Source: UBA4744 sp035282865
GTDB taxonomy: Bacteria; Actinomycetota; Acidimicrobiia; Spongiisociales; UBA4744
Direction: 5' to 3'
Length of the DNA stretch: 33,611 nucleotides
Assembly: GCA_035282865.1 (NCBI GenBank)
Contig: DATEVB010000043.1
Location: forward strand, 1-33,611
The position numbers and the translations under genes are program-made. Numbering within the stretch: position 1 is the first letter of the stretch; each line of letters opens with the position of its first letter. Positions 25,062 to 33,301 of the stretch are shown here, one piece after another. Below the pieces are notes generated by a model, which made no database searches, had not been told where the DNA came from, and was given only the letters and a program-made list of their open reading frames with translations.

Positions 25062-25864
25062 ACGCCTTTGCCGCCCACTTCTCTTTCGAATTCCGCGCCG
25101 GAGTCAGCAACCGGGTGCTGCTGTTCCTGAACTACCTCTTTCCGCTGGGCCTCTACCTGATGTTGGGGTTCATCCTGACCGGGCTCAACCCCTTCTTCCA
25201 GGACGTCATCATCCCCGGGATGGTGGTCATCGCCGTGATGGCCGCCTACCTGTTGGGACTTCCCGAACCGCTGGTCGGCGCTCGCGAGGCGGGCATCTTC
25301 CGGAGTTTCAAGATCAATGGAGTACCGCCCTCATCGATCCTCACCATCCCGGCTTTGACCACCGGTGTGCACACGGTGATCGTGGCGGCCGTCATCACCG
25401 CCACCGCTCCGCTGCTCTTCGACGCCCCATTGCCGGTCAATTGGATCGGTTTTCTGGTTTCAGTGATCGCCATCATCGTCGCTACCGCCGGCATGGCCGT
25501 CGTGATAGGCGTGGTCTCAGCCAACTCGCGGGTAGTGATCCTCTGGTCGCAGCTGATCTTCATTCCGTCGATGATGCTGGGCGGGATCATGATCCCTTAC
25601 GGCGAGCTGACTCCCGGCGTGGCCAAAGCCTCCCAGCTGCTGCCGGCCACGCAGGCGATGAACGCTCTCCGTGGGCTGGCAATGGGCGAGATCGCCGCCT
25701 TCGACCCGTGGGTCTCGGTCGTGTCGCTGCTGGTCTGCGGCGTCGTCGGGTTCGGGCTGGCGCTGTTCTTGTTCAGCTGGGATCGTCACAACACATTGCG
25801 GCGCGGCCATCCCGCGCTTGGTTTTGTGGTCTTGGCGCCCTTGGCGATGACCTGGTTGTTCTGA
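25058..25864 (+). CDS. ABC-2 type transporter permease
   Basis: The 268-aa membrane subunit has six predicted helices, typical of ABC-2/DrrB-type exporters. The FEFRAGVSNRVLLFLNYLFPL start precedes helix one, VVGAREAGIF-like sequence (LVGAREAGIFRSFKINGVPPS) marks the coupling region, and SQLIFIPSMMLGGIMIPYGELT lies before helices five and six. It appears intact. The ATPase that should power it is reduced to a C-terminal stump immediately upstream, so the permease must use another ATPase or be non-functional. The start ATG 25058 overlaps the stump's stop. Confidence 0.83.
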   Translation: MNAFAAHFSFEFRAGVSNRVLLFLNYLFPLGLYLMLGFILTGLNPFFQDVIIPGMVVIAVMAAYLLGLPEPLVGAREAGIFRSFKINGVPPSSILTIPALTTGVHTVIVAAVITATAPLLFDAPLPVNWIGFLVSVIAIIVATAGMAVVIGVVSANSRVVILWSQLIFIPSMMLGGIMIPYGELTPGVAKASQLLPATQAMNALRGLAMGEIAAFDPWVSVVSLLVCGVVGFGLALFLFSWDRHNTLRRGHPALGFVVLAPLAMTWLF

Positions 25865-25917
25865 CACCGTTGCAACCAAACCAGAAATCTGGTGCTGCGA
25901 GCGGATCGAGCCTCCCC

Positions 25918-25923
25918 TATCAT
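25918..25923 (+). promoter_or_regulatory. -10 box (TATCAT) of the Ala/Pro-rich membrane protein gene
   Basis: TATCAT ends 10 nt before ATG 25934, favouring this start over ATG 25922, which overlaps the box. Confidence 0.35.
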
Positions 25924-25933
25924 GTCGGACCAC

Positions 25934-27097
25934 ATGTCCGACCAGTTGATCGCTGCTGCCTCGGAAGCCCTCGGTGGGGTCCCCGCCGGGCTGGTCCGCC
26001 GCTCCGCCCAGGCCCGCGCCCAGGCGCGAGGTGTGAGCCTGGAGGCGGTTCTCCAGTCGTGGGCCGGTGGCGCTGCCCTGACGGCGGCCCCGGCACCTGC
26101 TCCCGCCCCCGCCACCCCCGCCGGGTCCGCTCCGCAGCCTGAGCCGGTGGCCGCCGCTCCTGCCCCGCCTGCCCTGGCCGTCGCCGATGCGCCCGTTCCG
26201 GCTCCGGTGGCCGTCCCCGTGCGGTTGCTCGAACCGGCCGGGGCCTTTGAACCTGCTCCGCTGGGCGACCGGGTCCGTTTGGCGGCCGCCGGCGGCGGTG
26301 CCATGGGCCTGTTGCTCGGTGTGGTGCTGGCCCTGGCCGTCTCGCCGCTGTTGCTGGACCGGGCAACGGTCATCGGCGAAGGACCCTATCGAGCGGGCGT
26401 GGAAGTCACCCTCACCTGGATGATCATCGTGACCGCCGTCGCCTCGGCTCTGTTCGGGTCGCTGATTGCCGTCGCCTCCCGGCTGATGCCCAGCTGGTTT
26501 CATCCGGAGATGACTCTGCGGGGATCACCTCACGGTACCGCCTGGTTGGGAGCGCTCATCGGCGCCGTCCTGGGTGTGATCGCCGCGCCCCTGACGAGTG
26601 GTCTAGCCGGCGAGACGATCGAGACGGGGGTGGTGCTCTCAGTGCGCGGAACCTTCCTGGCCGTGTTGGTCGGCGGAGCGATCCTGGGGGCGGTGGTGGC
26701 GGCTGCGGTCCAGTTGCTCGGTGAGCCGGTCGCCTTGCCCGCCGACGTCGAGGAGGAATCGACCGCGGTGCGGCGCCGGTTGACCGGCTCGGTCCTGATA
26801 CCCCTGGCCGCGCTGGGCGCCATCGCTCTGCTGGTGCTGCCGTTTGCGCTTCTGTTGCTGGAGTTTCACGTCGCCGCCCCGGCTCTGGCGATCGTTGTCT
26901 CCGCCGGCATCCTCACCTTTGCCTTTCTCGCCGCCAACCAACCCGGACTGAAGATAACGCGGGGCGAATTCATCCTGGCCGCGGTCGGCGTCGGGATCGT
27001 GCTCCTGTTCATCGTGCTGGCGGTCATCAACTGGGGTATCCCCGAGGAGGCGCCCGGGGAGGGGGCCGGGGCTCTGCTGCGCTGGATGCTCGTCTAG
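25934..27097 (+). CDS. Ala/Pro-rich multi-pass membrane protein, function unknown
   Basis: The 387-aa protein has three parts. A short helical N-domain of about 50 residues (LIAAASEALGGVPAGLVRR, SAQARAQARGVSLEAVL) looks like a small helix-turn motif. A flexible Ala/Pro-rich linker of about 60 residues is next. The third part is about eight hydrophobic helices, with loops such as RLMPSWFHPEMTLRGSPHG and VALPADVEEESTAVRRRL. The N-terminal helix plus Ala/Pro linker resembles linker-anchored peripheral domains of other actinobacterial proteins. No enzymatic motif is visible. ATG 25922 would add four residues. A strong terminator follows at 27133. Confidence 0.72.
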   Translation: MSDQLIAAASEALGGVPAGLVRRSAQARAQARGVSLEAVLQSWAGGAALTAAPAPAPAPATPAGSAPQPEPVAAAPAPPALAVADAPVPAPVAVPVRLLEPAGAFEPAPLGDRVRLAAAGGGAMGLLLGVVLALAVSPLLLDRATVIGEGPYRAGVEVTLTWMIIVTAVASALFGSLIAVASRLMPSWFHPEMTLRGSPHGTAWLGALIGAVLGVIAAPLTSGLAGETIETGVVLSVRGTFLAVLVGGAILGAVVAAAVQLLGEPVALPADVEEESTAVRRRLTGSVLIPLAALGAIALLVLPFALLLLEFHVAAPALAIVVSAGILTFAFLAANQPGLKITRGEFILAAVGVGIVLLFIVLAVINWGIPEEAPGEGAGALLRWMLV

Positions 27098-27132
27098 GAA
27101 GGGCGATTCCCCATCGGTGACGATTGCGCGGC

Positions 27133-27163
27133 GGGACCCCGGCGGATAGCCGGGGTCCCTTTT
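27133..27163 (+). terminator. Intrinsic terminator
   Basis: An 11-bp perfect stem (GGGACCCCGGC / GCCGGGGTCCC) with loop GGATA is followed by TTTT. It lies 36 bp after the stop of the Ala/Pro-rich membrane protein and could also limit read-through from the convergent minus-strand gene. Confidence 0.9.
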
Positions 27164-27204
27164 CAGTGTCGGCGCCGGATGAGTTGTCGTTGCCGGAGCG
27201 GCTC

Positions 27205-27816
27205 CTAGGAGTCGTCGTCGGAATCGTCACTCTCGGAGTCGTCGCCCGAATGACCGGACGAGTCGTCGTTGGCGTCGTGGTTTCCGGAGTCATCATCGGA
27301 ACTGCCAGAGGACATTTCGTCGGAATCGTGGTCGGAGTCGTCGTCCGATTGGATGGAGGAGTCGTGGTCGGAATCGTCATCGGTGAAGTCGTCGTCCGAA
27401 CGGCCGGACGAGTCGTAGTCGGAATCGTCATCTTTGGAGTCGTCGGCCATCTCCGCCCTGACTCTCGTCTTCACCACGCCGTCCTCGAGTTCGGCCTGGA
27501 AGCCAATCCGTTCGATCCCGTTGACGAACTGGACTTCAACTTCCTGCCCGTTGGCTTTCTCGACCTGAGGGGTCCAATCGGTGCCGGCGGCAACGCTGGC
27601 GACCGAGAGCGACGCTCCCGACTGATTCACGGTCACCTGCCCCGCCGTTCCGGCGTCGTAGGTCTGCGACCCGGTTGCTGCACTCTGCACCAGGGTTGTT
27701 GATGTCGACGTCGACGATGACGACGAGGACATGTCGTCCGAACTGGCCGATGCCAATCCGGCGATGAGCATGGCTGCCAGCACTGCCGTGCTGAAGATGG
27801 AAAGACGCTTGATCAT
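27205..27816 (-). CDS. Secreted protein with Asp/Ser-rich repetitive C-terminus
   Basis: The 203-aa protein has a signal peptide (KRLSIFSTAVLAAMLIAGLASA, cleavage near 24) and a Ser/Thr-rich stretch. A small domain of about 80 residues follows, rich in Val and Gly (TPQVEKANGQEVEVQFVNGIERIGFQ), and then about 80 residues made almost only of Asp and Ser with some His, Gly and Asn. The tail is strongly acidic and likely disordered; such SD-rich tails can bind calcium or act as spacers. GGGAGG directly precedes ATG 27816 on the minus strand. The plus-strand frame over the same DNA is Val/Gly-rich and is an antisense shadow. No homologue is recognised. Confidence 0.8.
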   Translation of the reverse strand: MIKRLSIFSTAVLAAMLIAGLASASSDDMSSSSSSTSTSTTLVQSAATGSQTYDAGTAGQVTVNQSGASLSVASVAAGTDWTPQVEKANGQEVEVQFVNGIERIGFQAELEDGVVKTRVRAEMADDSKDDDSDYDSSGRSDDDFTDDDSDHDSSIQSDDDSDHDSDEMSSGSSDDDSGNHDANDDSSGHSGDDSESDDSDDDS

Positions 27817-27925
27817 GGTTGACCTCCCTTGTGGCTAATTGGTCGAGACCTATCGTGCCGGGAGGGAGGTTGTGGCCACACCAGCGGAGTGTTAAGGATT
27901 TGCCAAACCTCGGCTGCCGGCGGGA

Positions 27926-28272
27926 TCAAAGCACGATCGGATCGATGCGATGCTGGGCCGTCAGCTTCCTATTGAGAGCCTCGATGACCTCATTGAGCTC
28001 GGCCACCCGGCCGGCCGCTATCTGCATGTCGGGCGAATCCTTCAGGCGCGCCAGCTCAGATCGGATGGTACGGCGCAACTCGGCGGCGGCGTCCTCCAGG
28101 ATGAACCGCCGCAGCCACTCCTTGACCCACCAGTCCGGGTCGTAGCCGCCCCGTCCAGACCGCGAAGTAGTTGCCCGGATCCGGGAAGGTGGTCGAACTC
28201 CCCTCGTTCGGCGGCTTCCCGAATGCGCCGCTCGGCCAGCGCCTCCCAGAATTCGATCGGTCGATCGCCCAT
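27926..28272 (-). pseudogene. DUF1992 (DnaJC28-like) gene with a single-base frameshift
   Basis: From ATG 28272 the frame reads GDRPIEFWEALAERRIREA, then ERGEFDHLPGSGQLLRGLD. This is the start of the DUF1992 / DnaJ homologue subfamily C member 28 domain. The expected continuation YDPDWWVKEWLRRFILEDA lies in another frame of the same strand and runs to a TGA at 27926. One missing base near 28145-28152, within a G/C run, joins the two halves into a protein of about 115 residues. It could be a sequencing error, a recent mutation or programmed frameshifting. TACGAT ends 8 nt before the ATG, as in other leaderless genes of the window. Confidence 0.75.
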
Positions 28273-28603
28273 CGGGGGCGATCGTATCGCATCTGCTGAG
28301 ATGCCTCCAGAAGCGCTCGAGGTCAGCATGCAGCAGCTAACTCGGTGGTGTCACACATCACCCCGGCACAAACACGTACGAGAGGAGCCGTCTCGACAGA
28401 TTCGAAGCGCGGGAAACCGGGCAGGTAGGAGCTTGCCATGGAGGTTGGCAAGTTGGCCACATTACCGATGGGCCGCGCTCGCCACGAAGAGGCCGGCATT
28501 GTCCACGTGTTGTTCGAGACTCACGCGCATACGCCGGACACATGAGGGAGCCGGCTCGCCCTGCCGGCCCGGGGGGAGACACATTGCGAACTGCCAACGT
28601 CTT
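28273..28603. other. Intergenic region between DUF1992 and ctaG
   Basis: No known gene is seen in these 331 bp. Two features stand out. An imperfect inverted repeat (28344-28351 / 28355-28362, GGTGGTGT and ACATCACC, one mismatch) could be a protein-binding site. A hairpin at 28550-28555/28563-28568 (GCCGGC arms) lies about 40 bp after the ctaG stop and may end the oxidase operon, though it has no T tract. A 35-codon plus-strand frame at 28438-28545 has a good GGAG Shine-Dalgarno but no other support. Confidence 0.4.
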
Positions 28604-29437
28604 CTACGTCCGTAACTGCCGTTCCATCGCTTCCCAGCGCTGCTCGTCGTTGTACCAGCGGAACCAGATCACGGCGATGATCACCCACAAGTAGAGCCCG
28701 CCGACCAGTTTCATGATCAGCCCGGCCACCGTCTGGTCGGTGATCGTGTCGAAGCCCCACAGCTTCGGGAAGGTCTCGTAGATCTTGTAGATCGGCCTCG
28801 TCCCGAACGTCAGGAACGAGGCAGGGACGGTGGGGATGATCGAGTGGAGGAACAGGTAGAACGCCTGGGCCGGGGGGGCGATGCGGGGCACGGCCGGGAG
28901 CGGGCTGAGTATCGGCATCCACATGAACATGGCCGAGGCGAAGAACACGGCGTGGATGAGGAAGTGGGCGGGATCCGATTCCAGCATGAGTTGGTTGACT
29001 GCCGGCCAGTGGATACCGACCAGCACCAGGCTGTAGAAGAAGAAGGCGGGAACCGGCCGGGAGAGCCGGCGCACGATGGGGAGCACCCGGGGATTCCCGA
29101 CGATCATCTCCGCCAGCCAGCGGGGCGTTCCGAGCAGCAGCATGGGTGGGACCACCAACCCGATGATCAGGTGCTCGATCATGTGGAACATGAACATCGA
29201 TTCTTCGGCGAGATCGTGCACGGGCCACCCGCTGGCGACCCACACCGCCGCCACCCCGCCCAGGAACCAGGCGACCTGTCGTAGCGTGAACGGGGCGATT
29301 CCCTTGGGGACCTTGAAGGGGCCGATCCGCACCACTGCGTAGAGGTACCCGACGGTCAGGGCCGCCACCAACACCAGCACGTCGTAGTGCACGTTGAAGG
29401 GGGCCACCTGGGTGAGGTTGAGATGGGCCGGTTGCAC
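28604..29437 (-). CDS. ctaG: Cytochrome c oxidase assembly factor, CtaG/caa3 type
   Basis: The 277-aa protein has about seven membrane helices and is the last gene of the oxidase operon. It resembles the caa3-type CtaG family, needed for copper insertion into subunit I in Bacillus-like systems and unrelated to the Cox11-type CtaG. Conserved segments are FMFHMIEHLIIGLVVPPMLLLG with its HMxxH pattern, HAVFFASAMFMWMPIL and QAFYLFLHSIIPTVPASFL. GTG 29437 gives a normal length. It starts 15 bp after the end of the subunit IV gene, so it is co-transcribed. Confidence 0.88.
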   Translation of the reverse strand: MQPAHLNLTQVAPFNVHYDVLVLVAALTVGYLYAVVRIGPFKVPKGIAPFTLRQVAWFLGGVAAVWVASGWPVHDLAEESMFMFHMIEHLIIGLVVPPMLLLGTPRWLAEMIVGNPRVLPIVRRLSRPVPAFFFYSLVLVGIHWPAVNQLMLESDPAHFLIHAVFFASAMFMWMPILSPLPAVPRIAPPAQAFYLFLHSIIPTVPASFLTFGTRPIYKIYETFPKLWGFDTITDQTVAGLIMKLVGGLYLWVIIAVIWFRWYNDEQRWEAMERQLRT

Positions 29438-29452
29438 TAGCGGTCCGCCGGG

Positions 29453-29767
29453 CTATCCGAAGCGCGGAACGATCAAGAAGGTGACCAGCACCACCGCATA
29501 GATCATTCCGGCCAACAGGAACCCGGCGCCGAAGAAGCCGGTCAGCAACCGTTTCTCGTACTTGAGGTGCATGTAGTAGCCGACCACCAGACCGAATTTG
29601 ATGGCCGCCAGCAATAGCAGCGCCGGGGTCACCAGCTTCCCGAGGGTCGGCTCCGTATAGTACAAGGCCACCTCGATGCCGGTGAGGGCCCCCAGCAGCA
29701 CCGCGATCTGTACGTACTGGCGGGGGGTCGGATGGTGATGCGCTGTGGTTTGTGCTTCTCCGCTCAC
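29453..29767 (-). CDS. ctaF: Cytochrome c oxidase subunit IV (prokaryotic COX4)
   Basis: The 104-aa protein has three hydrophobic helices (about 18-38, 47-68 and 79-102) and the family's KFGLVVGYYMHLKYEKRL segment. This is the small subunit found in aa3/caa3 and bo3 oxidases, which assists assembly. GTG 29767 starts the SGEAQTTAHHHPTPRQYV N-terminus; longer in-frame sequence overlaps subunit III and is rejected. The gap to subunit III is 8 bp. The N-terminal His cluster may be incidental. Confidence 0.87.
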   Translation of the reverse strand: MSGEAQTTAHHHPTPRQYVQIAVLLGALTGIEVALYYTEPTLGKLVTPALLLLAAIKFGLVVGYYMHLKYEKRLLTGFFGAGFLLAGMIYAVVLVTFLIVPRFG

Positions 29768-29775
29768 GCCGGCTC

Positions 29776-30381
29776 CTAGGGGATCAGGTAGACGACCGTG
29801 AAGATCACGATCCAGATGATATCGACGAAGTGCCAGTACAGCCCGACCAGCTCCAGGTTGAGGCCCTTCGCCTCCGACAGGCCGTCTTGGCGGCGCGAGA
29901 TCCCGTACAGGGAGAGCAGCATGATGATCCCGATGACCACGTGCGTGCCGTGGAACCCGGTGAGTAGGTAGAAGCCGGAGGCGGCGGCGTTGGTGCGCAT
30001 GGTCATGCCTTCTTGCACGAACGTCGAGAACTCGAAGACCTGCCCGCCGATGAACACCATGCCCAACATGGCGGTGGCCAGCAGCCATGAACGGGTGGCC
30101 GGCTGGTCCTTGCGGCTCAGCGCATTGTGGGCCAGGACCATGGTCAGCGAGCTCATCAGCAACACGAACGAGCTGACCGACGTGAATGGGATGTCGTAGA
30201 GGTCTCTAGGGATGGGTGGGGTCAGCCCCTCCCTTCCCTTGAAGAGCAGGTACGTGGAGATGAAGGCCCCGAAGAACATGAACTCGGACGCCAGGAAGAC
30301 CCACATGGCCAGTTTGCGATTATCGACTCCCAGGCCCTCGTGCTCATCGTGGTGACCCAACTCATGGGCGAGGTCGGCCAT
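29776..30381 (-). CDS. ctaE: Cytochrome c oxidase subunit III
   Basis: The 201-aa protein has five membrane helices, the short form lacking the first two helices of mitochondrial COX3. Conserved segments are LAMWVFLASEFMFFGAFI with the conserved Glu in helix one, FHGTHVVIGI and YWHFVDIIWIVIFTVVYL at the C-terminus. These match subunit III of aa3/caa3 oxidases, which stabilises the core and lipid binding. ATG 30381 shares one base with the ctaD TGA, so the two are translationally coupled. The His-rich N-terminus (HELGHHDEHEG) is typical of actinobacterial forms. Confidence 0.93.
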   Translation of the reverse strand: MADLAHELGHHDEHEGLGVDNRKLAMWVFLASEFMFFGAFISTYLLFKGREGLTPPIPRDLYDIPFTSVSSFVLLMSSLTMVLAHNALSRKDQPATRSWLLATAMLGMVFIGGQVFEFSTFVQEGMTMRTNAAASGFYLLTGFHGTHVVIGIIMLLSLYGISRRQDGLSEAKGLNLELVGLYWHFVDIIWIVIFTVVYLIP

Positions 30382-32339
30382 CAGCCCTCCTCCCCGAACG
30401 GTTCCGGTTCGCTGGGTTCCTGTGCCCACCCGATGAACGACGTCACCGTCGCCAGCAACCCGACGACCAACAGGGCCAGGCCCCACACCTCGCCGTGATA
30501 GACGATCCCGTAGCCGACCAGCGGCAGGGACAAACCCACGGCGATTGGGAAGTACGACGGGGCCGGGAGGTGGATCGGCCGATCGGGATGGCGGCCCGTG
30601 TGCTCCAACTCCGCCACCAGCGCATCGGCGCCCTCACGCCGCACTGGACGCTCTTCGTCGTCTTCGGTGTATTTCCTGTGCCAGAAATCGTCGAGTGAAG
30701 TAACGGTGGGAATTTCGGCGAAGTTGTACTGGGGGGGTGGCGAGGGGATCGTCCACTCGAGGGTGCGGGCGTCCCACGGGTCGATGCCGGCTTGGACACC
30801 ACGACGCCGGGAAACCACCCAGTTCCACATGAACACCAGTATCGACGTGGCGATGACGAACGCCCCGATGGTGACAACCATGTTCCAGGGGCCCAGGTTG
30901 GTATCGGCGGCGTATTGCCAGGTCCGCCGCACCATGCCCTGCAAGCCCAACCAGTGCATGGGCGCAAAGGTCAGGTTGAAGCCGATGAACATCAGCCAGA
31001 AATGGAGCTTGCCGAGCTTTTCGCTGTACATCCGGCCGGTGAGTTTGGGGAACCAGTAGTAGAGCCCGGCGAAGATCCCGAAGATGGCGCCGCCGAACAG
31101 CACATAGTGGAAGTGAGCGACGACGTAGTAGGTGTCGGTCTGCTGCCAGTCGGCCGGGACGACCGAGTGGGTGACTCCGGACAGCCCGCCGATGGTGAAC
31201 ATGGCCACGAATCCGATGGCGAACAGCATGGGCGTGGTGAACCGTAATCGGCCCATCCACATGGTCCCGAGCCAGTTGAAGATCTTGATCCCGGTCGGGA
31301 TGGCGATCGTCATCGTCGACAAGCCGAAGGCCGCCTGGGCTACCGTCCCGATCCCCGACGAGAACATGTGGTGGGCCCACACGCCGAACCCGAGGAAGCC
31401 GATGGCGGCCCCCGCGAACACAACCGCCGCGTAGCCGAACAGCGGCTTGCGGGAGAACACCGGCAGCACTTCTGAGACAATTCCCATGGCCGGCAGGACG
31501 AGGATGTAGACCTCGGGATGGCCGAACAGCCAGAAGAGGTGCTGCCAGAGGATCGGGTCGCCACCATTGGCCGCCTGGAAGAACTGGGATCCGAACTGGC
31601 GATCGAAGGTGATCATCCACAGCGCCACGGCGATGATCGGCAGCGAGAAAGCCAGCAGGAAGTTGACGACCAGCGACATCCAGGCAAACACCGGCATGCG
31701 CAGTAAGCGCATGCCCTTGGCGCGCAGGTTGAAGATGGTGGTGATCAGGTTGACCGACGACAGAAGCGAGGCGAGTCCGATGATCTGCAGCCCGATCGAC
31801 CAGTAATCCAAGACGGTACCGACCGAGTACTGCGACTCGGTGTTGGGGGCGTAGCCGAACCAGCCTGCGTTGGGCGCCGACCCCAGTCGGCTCACCTCAT
31901 CGGCGAGGAACCCGCCCGCCGGAGCGCCGGTGGTGCCGAACAAGAACGTCGAGTAGAGGAAGATGCCGCCGAACAGGAAGACCCAGTAGCTGAGGGCGTT
32001 GAGCCGCGGGAATGCGACATCGCGGGCGCCGATCATGAGCGGCAGCAGAAAGTTCATGAAGGCGGCGCTCATCGGCATGATCACCAGGAACACCATGGTG
32101 GTTCCGTGCATGGTGAACATGGCGTTGTACTCGGCCTGGGAGAGGAATTGGCCTTCCGGCCCGGCCAGTTGGATCCGCAACAGGAGCGCTTCGAGCCCGC
32201 CGACCAGCAGGAAGAAGAAGGCCGTATAGCCGTACATGATGCCGATCTTCTTGTGGTCGACCGTCGTTATCCAACTCCAGAAGCCGGTGGTGGTCTTGGG
32301 GCGCCGGAAGATGGTGGACCGGGAAGCAGTAGTCGTCAC
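30381..32339 (-). CDS. ctaD: Cytochrome c oxidase subunit I, caa3/aa3 type, with extended C-terminus
   Basis: The 652-aa catalytic subunit of a heme-copper oxidase pumps protons while reducing O2 to water. The low-spin heme ligand His is in TMHGTTMVFLV. The CuB site and the K/D-channel marker read WLFGHPEVYILVLPAMG, where E and Y are the A1-type Glu and cross-linked Tyr. The other CuB histidines are in WAHHMFSSG, and heme ligands in VVAHFHYVLFG. After the twelve-helix core, about 130 extra residues carry a hydrophilic linker and two more helices (YFPIAVGLSLPLVGYGIVY, LALLVVGLLATVTSFIGWA). GTG 32339 overlaps the coxB TGA by 3 nt. Confidence 0.96.
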   Translation of the reverse strand: MTTTASRSTIFRRPKTTTGFWSWITTVDHKKIGIMYGYTAFFFLLVGGLEALLLRIQLAGPEGQFLSQAEYNAMFTMHGTTMVFLVIMPMSAAFMNFLLPLMIGARDVAFPRLNALSYWVFLFGGIFLYSTFLFGTTGAPAGGFLADEVSRLGSAPNAGWFGYAPNTESQYSVGTVLDYWSIGLQIIGLASLLSSVNLITTIFNLRAKGMRLLRMPVFAWMSLVVNFLLAFSLPIIAVALWMITFDRQFGSQFFQAANGGDPILWQHLFWLFGHPEVYILVLPAMGIVSEVLPVFSRKPLFGYAAVVFAGAAIGFLGFGVWAHHMFSSGIGTVAQAAFGLSTMTIAIPTGIKIFNWLGTMWMGRLRFTTPMLFAIGFVAMFTIGGLSGVTHSVVPADWQQTDTYYVVAHFHYVLFGGAIFGIFAGLYYWFPKLTGRMYSEKLGKLHFWLMFIGFNLTFAPMHWLGLQGMVRRTWQYAADTNLGPWNMVVTIGAFVIATSILVFMWNWVVSRRRGVQAGIDPWDARTLEWTIPSPPPQYNFAEIPTVTSLDDFWHRKYTEDDEERPVRREGADALVAELEHTGRHPDRPIHLPAPSYFPIAVGLSLPLVGYGIVYHGEVWGLALLVVGLLATVTSFIGWAQEPSEPEPFGEEG

Positions 32340-33301
32340 TCGAGTGTCTCCAGATAGGCAATGAGGGCGGTGATCTCATCGTCGTTCAGGCTGAGGTTGG
32401 GCATGAACGACCCCGACTTCATGGCTGGCGGGTTGGCCAGCCACCGGCGCAGGTGCGCGGCGTCCAGATCGAAGGATGCGCCAGCGAAATAGTCGCGGCC
32501 GGCCAGATGCGTCAGGTCGGGGGCGGGTGGCTGCCGGGTTACCTCTTCCCAGACCCCCCGGATGATGTGGCAGCGGGTGCAGCCGGCATTCAGGAAGGTG
32601 GCCTGGCCTTCGGCGGCCGGCGATCCCTCGGCGGGTTCGACGGCCGGTTGCTGCTGCCCGGCCACCCATTGCTCGAACCCGGCCTCGTCGACGGCGACTA
32701 CCCGGGCCCGCATCAGGGCGTGGCTCAGCCCGCAGAACTCGGCGCACTGCCCCCAGTACTCACCGGGTTGGTCGGCTTCGAGGTTCAGGTAGGTTTCCTG
32801 GCCGGTCACCAGGTACCGCTTACCGGCCAGCTGCGGAACCCAGAAGTTGTGGAGCACGTCCTCGGAGGTCAGCTTCAGCTCGACCGGCATCCCGGCGGGA
32901 ATGACCATGATGTTGGCGGTGGTGATGCCGTACTCCGGGTATACGTATTCAAACCACCACTGGTGACCGATCACTTCGACCGTGAGGGCGTTGTCGGGTC
33001 GGTCGGTGAGCTCGAAGATCGTTTTGACCGTGGGGACGGCGATGCCGGCCAGGATGAGGGCCGGGATGGCCGTCCACAGCACCTCGAGCTTGTTGTTGCC
33101 GTGGATCTGTTTCGGTTCTTGGCGGCCTCGGCGGTCCCGGAAGACGAAGGCGATGACCAGGATGGCGCCCTGGACGAGCACGAAGATGGCGGCGGCGATC
33201 CAGAAGACCAGCCACCACAGTCCGTCGATCTGTCTGGCGACCGGTCCGGCCGGGTTGAGCGAGTCGAGGGGCGCGCCCTCGATGCAGGAGCTGAGCAGCA
33301 C
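32336..33301 (-). CDS. ctaC: Cytochrome c oxidase subunit II with fused cytochrome c domain
   Basis: The 321-aa protein has two membrane helices (about 28-55 and 72-95) and a cupredoxin domain with the CuA site, visible as the VIGHQWWFEY strand and GQCAEFCGLSHALM. A C-terminal cytochrome c follows, with heme motif CTRCH at about 242 and axial Met in GSFMPNLSL. This is the caa3 layout, so a separate soluble cytochrome c is not needed. GTG 33301 is the first standard start, yet the frame stays open upstream with RRTRVPRWWRYAPLTVLTV before LLSSC, a full lipoprotein signal. The true start is probably a non-standard codon near 33358 (ATC, with GAGGAAAGGA upstream) or CTG 33316. Confidence 0.94.
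   Translation of the reverse strand: MLLSSCIEGAPLDSLNPAGPVARQIDGLWWLVFWIAAAIFVLVQGAILVIAFVFRDRRGRQEPKQIHGNNKLEVLWTAIPALILAGIAVPTVKTIFELTDRPDNALTVEVIGHQWWFEYVYPEYGITTANIMVIPAGMPVELKLTSEDVLHNFWVPQLAGKRYLVTGQETYLNLEADQPGEYWGQCAEFCGLSHALMRARVVAVDEAGFEQWVAGQQQPAVEPAEGSPAAEGQATFLNAGCTRCHIIRGVWEEVTRQPPAPDLTHLAGRDYFAGASFDLDAAHLRRWLANPPAMKSGSFMPNLSLNDDEITALIAYLETLE

Noticed and set aside
27124..27702. Plus-strand Val/Gly-rich frame resembling membrane helices
   Set aside because: It is the antisense of the Asp/Ser repeats (GTC and GAC codons). The minus-strand gene has a signal peptide and a Shine-Dalgarno.
28438..28545. 35-codon plus-strand frame with a GGAG Shine-Dalgarno
   Set aside because: No hydrophobic segment, motif or neighbour supports it; it is kept only as a remark in the intergenic entry.
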